The translations under genes were made by a program, and so were the position numbers. Source: Actinomucor elegans (lineage: Eukaryota > Mucoromycota > Mucoromycetes > Mucorales > Mucoraceae). From it: DNA of 64,000 bases. The stretch lies in assembly GCA_026027325.1 (NCBI GenBank), contig JAMSLZ010000001.1, positions 2,604,001 to 2,668,000 on the forward strand. The letters run 5' to 3'. The first letter of the stretch is position 1. Each line of letters opens with the position of its first letter. Below, in pieces: positions 30,305 through 41,618 of the stretch. A model generated the notes under the pieces. That model worked only from the letters and a program-made list of their open reading frames with translations. It did not search any database and was not told the origin of the DNA.

Positions 30305-30807
30305 TGTTGTATTCCACCTACTATTTTGCATCGACATAATAGTAAGGAATCAACTGTTCATTTATGTCATACACGGACTCTATCTGATAACCCAATCAGA
30401 TTAACGAGGCCTGCATAAATACAAGCGATGTGTCATCCTTAGAACTATTAGCCAATAATCCTTACAAGAAACACGCGGCATCATACTATCGAGTAGTATC
30501 GAGTGTATCTCAAGATAAGACCTGAATATCGAATAACGCGTGGGTTATACAATTACAACAATGCGTGGTTGAAAGGCTTATTAGTGGCTGCTGGGATTGG
30601 ACTCCGTTGTACGGCCATGCGTGCTGATAGATATTGAATGCTACACTATTAAGCTCTGATGAAATGTATATAAAGAAGACTTGATTTTGAATTGTGAATA
30701 AACATTAGAATAACTTTTACTATCAGGATAGCTGATTCCATTTACTGTCTATTCTTTTATTATTGTATTTTAAATTATATCCTTCGTCTTTAGCACCGGA
30801 TATAACA
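30305..30807 (+). repeat. Gypsy 3' LTR
   Basis: It begins TGTTGTATTCC and ends GGATATAACA, giving the TG...CA termini and an imperfect terminal inverted repeat. TATATAAAG at about 30667-30675 is a likely promoter box, with a run of TATTGTAT-rich sequence after it. There is no second LTR in the window to compare with, so the boundaries rest on the termini and the polypurine tract. Confidence 0.8.
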
Positions 30808-30852
30808 GTTATAGTCCCTTTTGTAGTAGAAATCAACTTATATATTCCATAT
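30808..30852 (+). repeat. Short dispersed repeat next to the LTR
   Basis: GTTATAGTCCCTTTTGTAGT and the following bases, to ATATAACTCTC, recur in inverted orientation at about 35165-35212 with few differences. The nature of the family is unknown. Confidence 0.6.
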
Positions 30853-30859
30853 AACTCTC

Positions 30860-31033
30860 ACGCTTATCCGGATAGGGCCAAAGGAGTCCATGATTTGTGG
30901 AAAAGAGTTGAAAAAGAATGGGATACTTTTACAAAAGAGGATTGCCGAAAGTATATTGATAGTATGCCAAAAAGAATCGAAGCAGTTATTAAAGCAAAAG
31001 GTGGATATACTAAGTACTAGCTATGATTAGTGT
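30860..31033 (+). pseudogene. Mariner transposase C-terminal fragment
   Basis: The fragment is nearly identical to 13189-13359 in mariner element 3, including the stop and the following TAGCTATGATTAG. It encodes RAKGVHDLWKRVEKEWDTF to the C-terminus KGGYTKY. There are no terminal repeats of its own. Confidence 0.85.
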
Positions 31034-31620
31034 GGTGAAATAGCCACATAATTGAAGTACAGACAGACTAGAGGCCTGTGCGCCCTAGCTGTAGCACATA
31101 CATACTAAAGCATCATTGATTACCTTATACAGCGATACAGTCCTTAAACAGAGATACGTCCTTCTTATACTTCTTATTTGAACACAAGTAAATAACCTTC
31201 AGTCACAATCCAACGAGTAAAAATACAAGCTAGAAAAACTAGTTAGAAAGAAGAAATCAAATTTAAGTTGAATAAACTATAACCAAGTTATAATCGACTT
31301 ACTACCTGCTTTTATCTTAATTTTACCGCAGATTAGATAACGCATATTTGAATTAGCATCTAAATATTGCAACTTGATGAAATCCTTGACATTTCGCATT
31401 GTCTCAACATTTCCTTTCACTCCACAAATTATTTGCTTTATTGTCCCTGTCTAGCATTACATATGGCCGATACAAACTTTTGATAAAGTGTCGAACAAGC
31501 GAAAGGGCCCTAACCGAGAGAATTATAATTGAAATCGATTTCCAAAAAGTTTTCATTTAATACAAATCATTTATTGATGAAAAAAGAGGTACTATCTATC
31601 GTATACACACCACTCCTCTT
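31034..31620. other. Intergenic, nothing recognised
   Basis: This is unique-looking AT-rich DNA between the transposon nest and the first host gene. I see no reading frame, tRNA or repeat that I can support. Confidence 0.6.
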
Positions 31621-34140
31621 TTAGACCTGTCCTTTGATATCGATCTTTTTGTATTTCTTTACACTATCCAATAACGCTACAACCGCAATTCTGGCATCTA
31701 AAGATTGTTGTGATTCATCGCTAGCCGAGGTCTTTATCTGATCTGCCTTTTGATCATGCAAAAATTGAAGCAACTCTTGTCGTGATTCAAATCCCATTTC
31801 CTCTTGTATAAAATCCAATGGAATATCAGGGCGATAGCTACATATCAATGTTGAATAACAAGCTTTTATTTGAATGTGAATTTGAACTTACGCTTTACAC
31901 AGAATAATCAGTGATTGTACACGCTCTCGTTCGCAAAACTGATCCATCAGATATCCACCCATATTTGGCGCTGTTTTGTACAACACAAAGAATCGATGAT
32001 AGTTGCCTGTTGCTAACGAACTACGTACATGGAGTGCGTGCTGAACAAAAGCGTTGGACTTTTGCTCTGGTGTCAGTTCAGCCATAGTAGCATTGACATC
32101 TAGTAATGTTTATTTATTATGTAGACAAGTGCTCCTTCAGCGCGTACTTACCAGCCCAGTTTTGTGTATGTAAAAAGTAAAGAATTCGATAAGCCGTAAA
32201 CTCCATAACATTACCCGATATACCACTAGCATATAATCCTCTTAATTGTGTTTGACATTGATTGTATTCGCCTAAATCACTCTATATACAGAAATTAGTT
32301 GACTGACTGATCAAAACTTATAAACTCACCTTTTCTAAAGCAATACGCGCGTGAATTTCATAGACTTGCACTGTAAATTCATTTTGGATATGTTGGACGG
32401 TTAAATCCTGGCGCATCGATTTGAACTGATCACAGATATAAGTGTAGTTTTGATCATTCTTCCATTTTTCCTTTAGTAACTCTAATGTTTTAGTTAATAC
32501 CCCTAATGGCCGCACTGTAGCTGGATCAGGAGCCTATAGATTTTGTCAGATATGCCAAATAATATACCACTTTGTACTTACAGCTGTTAATCTTAGATAG
32601 GGTTTTTCCAGTTTTTGAGAAGTGCCTACGACAGTATAATTAAAACCTTCCTACAGATACACTAGATGAGTACGCTTATATAGTATGTTTATGCAGTTCT
32701 CTTACCAAATGCATCATTTGCATCGGTGTTGATACGTTTTCAGCTCTGAATTGTGCAGCGTCTTCCTCGAATCGCCTTTGGCGTTTTAATCGCTTTGCTT
32801 CTTCTTCTGGAGTTAATATCTCTGTCTTCTTGGGTGCAAGTGGTGCCTTGGGTAGGTTATTTTTCTGCTGTAGTACATTATTCTTTTTACTACATAATAC
32901 ATCAGTTTGTGTCATTCATTGATTTAATTGTACCGACCCTTTCTTTTTCTTTTTCTGATGGCTATTGTTACAAGCACTACAAAGAAACATTAGTAAGAAG
33001 TCTTAAATGCCCTGTTTTTATGCTACCTTGGTAAATCCACTTCACTCCAATCCGTCGAAAGCAATACACCTGCTCTATGAGCTTCTAAAATAAGATTACG
33101 TAACTGTACCTCTGCCTGATCTCGCTTGTTAGGCAAGCAATTAGCAAATACGTCCTGTACATATTGTCTGTACACTAGTCAGTCCCTTTAGGCTTTTATT
33201 GAAGATGCCGACACTTACTTTAACGAAGGGGGCCATGTTTCTACGGCCATAGCAGATTTTTCATTGTTTTTTTCCTCAGGTGTCCGTTTATCAGTTGCCG
33301 ATGGTTGTGAGGCTACTGGTGATGGGGCAGGTGCAGTAATGGCTGTCGGGTTATTACAAGCAGTAGTTGCAGTAGTTGTAGCAGGTTCAACAGGCTTTTG
33401 TTTCGACCAAGGTGGAACCTTTTGTCCAGGCCCTACAAAAACTACATGTCAATCATAGATCGAAAGTAAACCTTATTGATGATATTACTATTTAATACAG
33501 GTGGAGACTGATACGAGGCAGCATTGTTGAATCGATTGATATCAAGTTGAGTTCGTGGATTTGGCGTTTGTTGTATTGGAAGAGGTCTTTATAAAAAAGA
33601 TTAGCCTATATCGAAGAGGACCAGAACGGCTTCTTACCTTGGTTGCTGTGGAACAGTAGCATTGTAATATTGATATGAAGGTGGTTGCACCGGAGGTTGC
33701 GGTGGACGTGCTTGGGCATAAGAGTAGTAGTTACCTGGATATTGAGAATAATGTGAAGAAGCAGTGGTCGAAGAGGCACCTGGAGCATTAGTAGTAACGG
33801 TATTTACTCCTGGTGGAGCTTCCATACCGGGTGGAGGAGGGTTACTATTATATTGCTGATAGTAGTGTTGATAATAAGCTTGCTGCTCAGCAGTTTGTTG
33901 TTGAGGATACTGCTGATAATATGCAGCATATTGATCTTGAGGTGTAGTACCAGGTGTAGTACTATACTGAGGGTACTGTTGCCAAGGATGCTGTTGTTGT
34001 TGCTGTTGTTGATTAGTACTCGTGTTTGCTGATGCAGACCTAATCTTGTAATTAATAACGAGAAATGCTTTAAATTATGGGTATTATGCATACCACGGAG
34101 GGTTCACAGCCTGTTTCTGAGGATACGCCACTTTGAATAA
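31621..34140 (-). CDS. LENG8/Thp3-like SAC3-domain protein (multi-exon)
   Basis: The C-terminal half is a SAC3/GANP/PCI-type helical domain: [77 protein letters not shown] and [16 protein letters not shown]. Before it lies a block typical of the LENG8 group ([28 protein letters not shown]) and a charged [16 protein letters not shown] segment. The N-terminus is rich in Gln, Pro and Tyr. Yeast Thp3 acts with a PCI partner in transcription elongation and mRNA maturation in the nucleus. About eight short GT-AG introns connect the exons. The 5' end is unresolved: the frame continues through [13 protein letters not shown] at about 34135, but no in-frame ATG is visible upstream. Confidence 0.82.
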
Positions 34141-34459
34141 ATCGTCACTATATTTTTTGAGTAATTAATGCTTAATTAGCTCAAAATTTAACAAATGTAA
34201 TTGAAGAAGAAAAGGAAAAGGTTTTAATTCTAGTCGAATTTTTATTGGCGTGCTTTTGATTTTTTTTTTTTTAAAAAAAAAATCACTTTATTGCTGCACC
34301 TTAGTATTACTTTTTGCTGATATGAAACACGCGGTTTAACAATTCAACTTTGTTTCTCATAATCTAAGGTATATATTGATACTTTTTTTTGCCGTATATA
34401 GACTAATAGCATCAGAGTTAGCAATAAAAGCAGAATCAAGCAACAATATCCCAATGGGG

Positions 34460-34900
34460 GCTTATCATTGATGGACAAGTATAGCATATTGATTATACTA
34501 CAATTTAGTAAAAACTTTAATAGATGTTACTTATTTTAATTGTAGATTATTTATCGCATGCAATATTTGATGAGGATCTGACAAGAAAAGATATCATTAG
34601 AGGATATATCATTGATGGACGAATAGTCCATTCTTTGTATTGTAATTAGATAGAAACTTTAAAAATACATTGATTTCTGATTACAGATTAATGTTCAAAT
34701 GCAACATTTGACTGGGATCAATCAAGAAATGGATCGATCAATAAGATCTGTGAACTGTTTGTAATCTATAGCCAGTCACTAAAAATATAGTATACTCACA
34801 GTACTTCAGTGATATACTTGTTCTAATAGATGCAGTAGTTTATTATGAACATGAAATATTAGTCATCGAATGCTACATTAAACCAGAATCAGTCCAGAAA
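34460..34900. repeat. Imperfect tandem repeat, unit about 145 bp
   Basis: TCATTGATGGAC recurs at 34464 and 34609, followed in each unit by a similar ACTTTAA, TTACAGATTA or TGTAGATTA, and a CAA(C/T)ATTTGA...GGATC block. A third, more diverged unit seems to follow. The TGCAACATTTGA..GGGATC block also occurs elsewhere, for example inverted at 49688-49707. Confidence 0.6.
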
Positions 34901-35164
34901 TCAAAAGAAACTCAAAGTAGAATGATTTTTGAAGAACTGCATAGGTATTTGTATTTCCTTATATATCCAAATATCTTTTTTTTTTTTTTTTTTTAATTAA
35001 TAAAAGGTGAAGACAGTGTTTTTGAAAGATAGTTTATAGACAATCTAGATATGGTATGATTTCGAGATGCAGGCATATTCTTGATATTTTTACCATCATA
35101 AGTGCTTGAAATATGCTTATACCTTGAAAATGATAATTTCGTAAATTGAGGGAGATTGAGAGTT

Positions 35165-35212
35165 ATATGGAATATAAATTGATTACTACTACAAAAAGGG
35201 ACTATAACAATT
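35165..35212 (-). repeat. Second copy of the short dispersed repeat
   Basis: The complement matches 30808-30852 with a few substitutions and indels. It is embedded in intergenic DNA upstream of TTI1. Confidence 0.6.
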
Positions 35213-35808
35213 CGATCACGCTGAACGTGCGGTTTGCTTATTGATGTAAAAGAAAAGACCAAGATCTCTATATTGCACAGCTTGAGATCTATTAAATATT
35301 GTATTATTATTGAATGCCAGATTAGATGAGCTGAGATCTTAAATGTGTGTAGTGCTTTGTATCTTGACACCGCATAGTATCGTCCAGATACATGTTCATT
35401 TTAAAGATTGTATGTTAATTACCTCCCAAAACCGTCAAATACTACGTTATCTGCCTGCCAATGGTCCCACTATATCGAGGACTAGCTGTAACTCACTTCT
35501 TGTTTGCAATGTCGTGGACAGACAAAAACTAGGAACCAATGAACAATTTAACGAGCAATCACGTGAACAAGTCTAATTAAGTCAGACAGTAGTGGATACT
35601 ATGAACTCTTCTAACTCTTGTGGACTGCTTTTTGGCTTCTTATTGTGTGCTTTAATATGGTTCTATGGACTGCGTTTTTTTTCTGACTGCTGTGTTGCCA
35701 CATTCCTGTATCAAACTTTTGTAAACTGTTCCTGACAAAAAGTCCGTGAAAGGTGTCTCTTTATACGAGTACTCAAAATTCAAAACATAGCTTCTATTTT
35801 CAAAAAAA

Positions 35809-38800
35809 ATGGCAGATATTGAAGAAGCTCGCAAAGCATGTTACAGCAAATTGAAACCTCTTGCCGATCAATTATACCAACTACCGAAAAGAATGACGAG
35901 AGCAGATAGTAAAAAGGCCGTAATTTTATTGAACCAATTACTAGCATTACTACCAACCATAAATGATCCCGAATCGACGTTTTCTGTTATAAACACACAA
36001 TGCATTATCATGCCTTTATTATTTGTCTATCAGTCAATTACCAAAACTGAAAAACATGGCTTCGAGTCAGTGACAGGACCTTGGTTTAAGATTATGCACT
36101 TTTTATTATCCAATACTTTGGTGAAAAGCTGGATGCAGCCTCAGTTTACTATACAACTCGTGATACTCTTTTCTTCATCGATTGATCAGGCTACCGCTGA
36201 GGAAATCAAGCATTTGTCTGTTCTCTGTTTGTCAGCAGCCTTGCCAACACGGTACAAACAGGGGCGATGTGCGCCATCGTTATCCACTCGTGATGTACTG
36301 GCTTTGGAATTACAAAAGTCAGCCTTTGTACCTATTGCATCGCAAAGTATCATGGCCTTGCTGGGTGTCATACTCAACCAACAACATCAGCAACTTCGTT
36401 TAGATGCTATACGTACCTTATCACAGCTGCTGCACGATAATCTGTGCAATGCGGATACATTGGCTGAATTCTTACCAGGAATTGCTTCCAAACTATGTGC
36501 CACCATCTATCGTAAATCTGCAGCAGTGGAAAACCACCAAATTATCTGTAGTGCTCTAGATGCTCTAGGCGAAATCATTCAGGCAGTTATGTCAGATGAG
36601 ATTAATGAAACTTTGGTAGACATTCATACTTTTGAGGATATCGTACAGCAATACAAAAGTTCACAACAACCGACTATCACATCTGGTGTTAGAGACAAGG
36701 CTTGGTACAATAAAGCAAAACAAAATTTACGCGCCATATTAAATGAGATCCTTCAAGCACGTCTATATCCGGACTGGCGAACGCGACTGGCCTTTGTTGA
36801 GTTTGCCTTTAGTTTGTTAGCTCATTGTTCGCGCACCTTGGACAACTGCATTCAACCGCTGGTTGAGGCACTGGTCGTTCACGTTGATGATCCCTATGAA
36901 CAAGTAGCGACTACCTGTCAATTACGAATGCACAACTTGTTATCAATTACCAGTTTCCAGCAAACCATCTTGCCTATCCTCAAAGATGATCTGTATGACT
37001 GGGCCATGAAGTTTCCACAGTATATAATGGCGCGTGACGAACAAGAGAAAAGTATCATCATGTCGTTGATGAGTGGACTCATCCTTTTGCTAGGTGACGA
37101 AGCAGAGAGTGTATTATCGGCTCTCTTGAGTCGATGCTCAGATGGCTGGATAGCTGCTTTGCAAATGGATATGGCCATGTTGGAACAGCAGCCAAAGCCA
37201 TTGATTGAACTAGAACAGAGGGTGGAAATTACATCGCTTATATATCCTAAAGTGAGGTTCAAGTATATAGTATCTGATAACACTGTGAATCTATTGACCC
37301 GCCTCATACAAATCATTGGAAAACATTGTGACCTCTCAGCCTGGGTAAACCATTTTATGCACTATATCACTGATGAACCTCCGGCTGCCTATCTTGTCCA
37401 TACCCTTGTCTCGGGTGCTGCATTCTCCACCTCCTCCATTGACGAATCATGGGTAGTGGATATAGAGGAAACCAATAGTAAAATACCGCCATTGGCTTTA
37501 CAGCTCATGAACAATACAATGGAAATGCTCACATCATCTTTCAGTACACAACGAACAATCGTAGTCGCTGGCAGTAGTGCATCATTCACTTCATCAGATC
37601 AAGTATTGACTGTATGCTTGGGATTGCAAATCATTGGTTTAGCTTCCGTGTTGATTGAACCTGCCGCGCTGCAAGACCAATTGATTACCATGCTGTATCC
37701 ATTACTGGCTCATTTAGGTTCACCTCACGTTTACATTCATACGTATGCTTTAATCACGCTCGATACCATTGCTACGCAATGCAATCTCCCTGATACAAAG
37801 TCGTTGGCTATTGCCAATATGGATTACATTATCAATATGATCTCCCAACAAATGAGCGTGTTAATCAGCAATCACGCTCGTGTACCACTGGTATTGAAAG
37901 CCTTGATTCATGTGGGTGGTTATGCTACTATTGCATATCTCGATGACACAGTGCAGGAGATTTACGATGCTTTGGAACGGTATGCACAAGATGATTATTT
38001 ATCAAGAGAACTTTGCGGTGTGTTATTTGAGATTGTCCAGGTTTTGGAAAGGCAGAAAGATACCTATGTGGATGAGAGTCTAGATACTGACAACGAAAAA
38101 TGCCATTCCGTCATTTCTGATGAAATCAAGGCATATATAGACAGTCAAAGTGAAAATATTGATGAAGAATACAAATCAATGGAAGACATAGGCAAATACT
38201 TTTTGGATAGACAGCAGCAGGGATTACACGAAAAATTGACGTTAGATAAGATCATGGAACAAGGCAATATGCCCATGGATCTACCACCAGATGACGAAGA
38301 AGAAGATACAGATAAAACTCCACTATCGCATGAACAAGAACTAACCAAAAGTATTATGGATAAAGCCAGCCATTTTCTTACATCCAGTTCTCCTCAACTC
38401 AGATCCCAAATCTTACTGTTACTCACTTCAGGTGTTTCTATTCTATTCGACCATCCTCAACAGCTCAACCAATTCATTCATAATATATGGCCTTCGATTC
38501 TTTATCGTATCAACGATCCACAAAACTATGTAGTGCTACATACAGTAGCATTCATCGAAAAGGTCTCGCAGGTTTCTACTGATTTCCTGTCTGGTAAATT
38601 TGAAAAGGATCTATGGCCTCAATTTAAAATGTTGATTCGACGTGGAGTAGCTGCTTCTGGTTCTTCCAATTACTCAGTTTATTCACTATATCATCGTACA
38701 CAGTTGAGTTTACTGAGAACTCTAGGCCATATCGCACGGTATGTGCCTATACGGCAAGCTACCGTGAAAAGCATTTTGGAGCAAGTCAAGTTTTACTATG

Positions 38801-38985
38801 ATAATGAGCAGGAACATGAGCAGCTAAGGCAAGCATGTGCTGCCCTTTACAAAGCTCTAGCTATGCAACAGCCTGATACAGTGTGGCTTTATGAAGCGAT
38901 TGCAAAAAGAACCTCATTGGCACCACCTTCGGATTTATTAGATATGTTTCAAGTACCTGAATGGTGGCGAGTGCAACCAACTTAG
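35809..38985 (+). CDS. TTI1: TELO2-interacting protein 1 (TTI1) homologue
   Basis: A single-exon, 1058-residue all-helical HEAT-repeat protein. TTI1 with TELO2/Tel2 and TTI2 forms the TTT complex, which with Hsp90 matures PIKK kinases such as TOR, ATM and ATR. Features consistent with TTI1 are the N-terminal block (CYSKLKPLADQLYQLPKRMT), repeated helix pairs throughout, the segment HPQQLNQFIHNIWPSILYRI, and the conserved C-terminal end LLDMFQVPEWWRVQPT. An acidic linker (DLPPDDEEEDTD, about residue 825) interrupts the solenoid. The length fits the family. The ATG follows an A-rich leader and is the first in frame. No intron is visible in 3.2 kb, unlike most neighbours. Confidence 0.85.
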   Translation: MADIEEARKACYSKLKPLADQLYQLPKRMTRADSKKAVILLNQLLALLPTINDPESTFSVINTQCIIMPLLFVYQSITKTEKHGFESVTGPWFKIMHFLLSNTLVKSWMQPQFTIQLVILFSSSIDQATAEEIKHLSVLCLSAALPTRYKQGRCAPSLSTRDVLALELQKSAFVPIASQSIMALLGVILNQQHQQLRLDAIRTLSQLLHDNLCNADTLAEFLPGIASKLCATIYRKSAAVENHQIICSALDALGEIIQAVMSDEINETLVDIHTFEDIVQQYKSSQQPTITSGVRDKAWYNKAKQNLRAILNEILQARLYPDWRTRLAFVEFAFSLLAHCSRTLDNCIQPLVEALVVHVDDPYEQVATTCQLRMHNLLSITSFQQTILPILKDDLYDWAMKFPQYIMARDEQEKSIIMSLMSGLILLLGDEAESVLSALLSRCSDGWIAALQMDMAMLEQQPKPLIELEQRVEITSLIYPKVRFKYIVSDNTVNLLTRLIQIIGKHCDLSAWVNHFMHYITDEPPAAYLVHTLVSGAAFSTSSIDESWVVDIEETNSKIPPLALQLMNNTMEMLTSSFSTQRTIVVAGSSASFTSSDQVLTVCLGLQIIGLASVLIEPAALQDQLITMLYPLLAHLGSPHVYIHTYALITLDTIATQCNLPDTKSLAIANMDYIINMISQQMSVLISNHARVPLVLKALIHVGGYATIAYLDDTVQEIYDALERYAQDDYLSRELCGVLFEIVQVLERQKDTYVDESLDTDNEKCHSVISDEIKAYIDSQSENIDEEYKSMEDIGKYFLDRQQQGLHEKLTLDKIMEQGNMPMDLPPDDEEEDTDKTPLSHEQELTKSIMDKASHFLTSSSPQLRSQILLLLTSGVSILFDHPQQLNQFIHNIWPSILYRINDPQNYVVLHTVAFIEKVSQVSTDFLSGKFEKDLWPQFKMLIRRGVAASGSSNYSVYSLYHRTQLSLLRTLGHIARYVPIRQATVKSILEQVKFYYDNEQEHEQLRQACAALYKALAMQQPDTVWLYEAIAKRTSLAPPSDLLDMFQVPEWWRVQPT

Positions 38986-39111
38986 TAGCTTAGTCAAGTT
39001 AAATATCACATAATAAAACTATTAAGTCTAGATAATATAGTACGGTAATAGTTTCGGAAAAATACAGAACATAAAGTAGTTTATGTAACATTTCTCATCA
39101 AACCATCAGTA

Positions 39112-39119
39112 TATAAATA
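39112..39119 (+). promoter_or_regulatory. TATA box of the LIM gene
   Basis: TATAAATA lies 62 bp upstream of the ATG at 39181. No other candidate is closer. Confidence 0.5.
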
Positions 39120-39180
39120 CTGCATTCCTTTTCACGTTTATTTCTTTAAAATAGCCACTTCTTCTACTCTTATCATATCA

Positions 39181-40636
39181 TGCCTTTCTGTCGCTGCGGT
39201 GAATTATGTTTAGATGATAGATGCAGTAAATGCGGCTTTGATTTTGAATGTAAGTGCCTTTTTGGTATTATTGATAGTGTCTTTGAAAGTAAATTCCCGA
39301 ATTATCATTATAGCGCGTAGAAACTCGGCCTCGATTGATCGTTGGCAATCCAGGTAGTTCACTCATTAAAATGATCTTTTTAGCTTGCAGCTAACGCGGA
39401 GCACAAGATACCTTGGTAGTGTTATAGGCCTAGATAATTTGGCAAGCTCTCCAACAGAAAAAGAGCAGTGTTGCTCACCTTTGTTAACCCAACATCCTAC
39501 TCCTATTATGAAGCGCATCAATAGCTTACTGGATAGTCGACGTGTTTCACCGTCAATAGTAAATAGTCCATCGTCAAGGAGATTAAAAAAGGAGGAAGGG
39601 TGTGGTGCATGTCAGAAAAAGCTGTCAGGAAAGACGGTCAGATTGCCTGAAACCCAAATCAAATATCATTGGCATTGTTTAAAGTGTAGGTCCTGTCAGC
39701 TGCCGTTTGAAGATACATCGTTCTTTATTGATCAATCATCGAAGCATATCTATCATCCTCAGGTAAACAAACAAATAATCCAAGCAGTAGAATATATTTG
39801 CTGATTCCTTTCATTTGAAACAGTGCGCTCCTTCTTCTTTATCCATTAATGAAACTTGCTCTAGATGTTCTCAATTTATAACTGGACATTATATCTCTCT
39901 GAATAATACAACTGTATTACATCCAAGGGTATAGAGACAAGAACTACACTTTATAAACAGGAGTTAATTTACACATATCTTGTTAGTGCTTTCGATGTAC
40001 AGGCTGTCAAAAAATACTTCACCCTTCTTCCATTTATACAGAAATGAATGGCGCCTACTGTCAAACTTGTACAAACGATAAGTTACCCAATGACAAAGAT
40101 ATGCTTTCCAAACACATGAAGATAGTGCCTCAGTTACAAACTGCTGTGACTACCGCACTAGTTAATGCCTGCTCATCGCCCGTAATCACATCACCCGTGA
40201 CGCCCACAGAGAGTAGGAATAACACACCATCGACAGGGACAATCAAGCCTTCAACTTTGATGAGTTCCAGAGGCCGTCCTCTGCCTCGGTTTGGAGTAGT
40301 ACGTGATTGCGCTGGATGTAATCAACGCATTCATTCCATATTAGAAGAGATACCTGGACCCAAAGCTTCCAAATGGCATAAGAGGTGCTTAGCCTGTCAA
40401 GGGTGTGCCAAAAAGTTAGATTCAGGCGCGACCGTTCATGAAGATGAAAGCACTGGTAGTTTAAAACCTTGGTGTACAACGTGTTTGGTAATACATAACG
40501 ACAATATTTTATATACAAATCTCTCACTTATTTATTATCTTAGTTGAACAAGAAACATCATCCAACTCAAAAATGGCTTAATGGCAGCGCAGCCATTCAC
40601 AACAGTCCTTCTCTTAAGCGTATTACACGTGTATAA
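39181..40636 (+). CDS. LIM-domain protein (multi-exon)
   Basis: Exon 1 encodes a short Cys cluster, CRCGELCLDDRCSKCGF. After two short introns (starting at about 39251 and 39354) comes a Ser-rich region. LIM 1 follows, CGACQKKL...HWHCLKCRSCQ. It continues across an intron (about 39762-39824) into CSRCSQFI and, after another, CFRCTGCQ with CQTCTND. LIM 3 is CAGCNQRI...HKRCLACQGCAKKL...CTTC. A last intron (about 40487-40542) leads to the tail NKKHHPTQKWLNGSAA and a TAA at 40634-40636. LIM domains are double zinc fingers for protein interaction. Arrays of this kind occur in fungal paxillin-like and Rho-GAP-type proteins, but no catalytic domain is present here, so the partner is unknown. A possible cytoskeletal adaptor (inference). 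Confidence 0.8.
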
Positions 40637-40711
40637 AAGTTATTATTCATATTGCAACGTGCTAAAGGGGCCCGTTGCATATTCTTCCCCTTTATTATTA
40701 TAATAGTACCG

Positions 40712-40719
40712 TATAAAAG
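40712..40719 (+). promoter_or_regulatory. TATA box of the RING-CH gene
   Basis: TATAAAAG lies 54 bp upstream of the ATG at 40773. Confidence 0.5.
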
Positions 40720-40772
40720 AAGTTCTGCTATTTATCTTTTTTTTTTCTTTATCTTGTTTCTATTATGCTTTA

Positions 40773-41618
40773 ATGAGTTTTTCATTACCTCCTCCTTATA
40801 CAAAGCCGCCTGCCCATGATACCACCCTATTAAAGCCATCCTCAAAAATGCATCACCACCACCACCACCACCACCATCATAACCACCGTCGTAAGAAGCG
40901 TACTTGTTGTATTTGCCACAGCCGCTATCTTCCTTCTCATACACGCGAACTAGGTCCTTATCTCATTCACCGAACTCGGCCAGACCTAGTGGTAACATGT
41001 CCATGTTCTCCTTCGCAACAATGGGCTCATCCCAATTGCCTACAGCAGTTTGGAGTTAACTATGTATGCTCACAATGCAATTATATCTTTCCTTCTCGGC
41101 GCTATATACGCATAAGACATATGCTGACTTTGCTTTGCCATGCATTGAGTTTGGCCTCTGTAATAGGCTTGATATTTGGTCTCAGTTATCTAGGACGCGC
41201 TTTGGATGAGTTGGGTTTGGGCAAAGAAATGGGTCCAAAACTAGACGGCGATGAGACATGGCAAGATCATGAAATGCTCGAGATTGTCGAGTGGCTAGAC
41301 ATTGTACATTATGCTACTGGCGTAGCAGGTGAAGCGCTATTGGGTTTGGTGTATATAGTCGGTGTCTGGTTGGTCATTGGTCTTGATCGTACATTGGCAA
41401 TGATATGGCATATCTTATGGATAAAGATGGACGCATCCAAGAAAGAGAATAGGGTCTATACCATCTGCATCGGATTTTCCTTGGGTCTCTTGGGTCTAAT
41501 ACTAGGCACATATCTGCTGTTTTTCTCTTGGATCTGGGCGAGCGTCTTGAATCATCTTCGCAGACGATTTCTAGATATGAAATCAGTTTCCTCAACTCAT
41601 CACGAACTCATCGCTTAA
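40773..41618 (+). CDS. RING-CH (MARCH-like) membrane protein, probable E3 ubiquitin ligase
   Basis: A single-exon protein of 281 residues. A cytosolic N-terminus contains ten consecutive His (residues 27-36) and then a RING-CH (C4HC3) cluster: CCICHSRYL, CPCSPSQQWAHPNCLQQF, CSQCNYIFPSRR. Hydrophobic segments follow at about 110-140 (LTLLCHALSLASVIGLIFGL), 180-205 (GEALLGLVYIVGVWLVIGL) and 220-255 (ICIGFSLGLLGLILGTYLLF). RING-CH proteins recruit E2 enzymes to ubiquitinate membrane proteins in ER or endosomes. The exact substrate is unknown. The spacing of the cluster has a longer first loop than usual. The His run is probably a (CAC)n expansion. Confidence 0.75.
   Translation: MSFSLPPPYTKPPAHDTTLLKPSSKMHHHHHHHHHHNHRRKKRTCCICHSRYLPSHTRELGPYLIHRTRPDLVVTCPCSPSQQWAHPNCLQQFGVNYVCSQCNYIFPSRRYIRIRHMLTLLCHALSLASVIGLIFGLSYLGRALDELGLGKEMGPKLDGDETWQDHEMLEIVEWLDIVHYATGVAGEALLGLVYIVGVWLVIGLDRTLAMIWHILWIKMDASKKENRVYTICIGFSLGLLGLILGTYLLFFSWIWASVLNHLRRRFLDMKSVSSTHHELIA

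Larger units (their letters stand above)
25244..30807 (+). mobile_element. Ty3/gypsy LTR retrotransposon, 5'-truncated, chromovirus type
   Basis: A single gag-pol frame (protease, RT, RNase H, integrase, chromodomain) is followed by a polypurine tract and a 3' LTR at 30305-30807. The 5' LTR and the first part of gag are missing; the left border is the end of mariner element 4. A 219-bp repeat (28583-28801) sits in the frame just before the integrase. Apart from that insertion the frame is open from 25244 to 30091. Confidence 0.93.
34141..35808. other. Intergenic region with degenerate repeats
   Basis: There is no convincing gene. It holds A/T homopolymers (about 34259-34285 and 34978-34994), imperfect tandem repeats at about 34460-34900, and a copy of the 30808-30852 repeat at 35165-35212. 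The minus-strand 125-codon frame at 34993-35370 resembles nothing and overlaps that repeat. Confidence 0.6.

Noticed and set aside
32753..33458. Plus-strand frames opposite the LENG8-like gene
   Set aside because: They are shadows of minus-strand exons that carry conserved LENG8 motifs and proper splice sites.
34993..35370. 125-codon minus-strand frame
   Set aside because: No recognisable domain, AT-rich composition and overlap with a dispersed repeat; it starts next to a poly(T) run.
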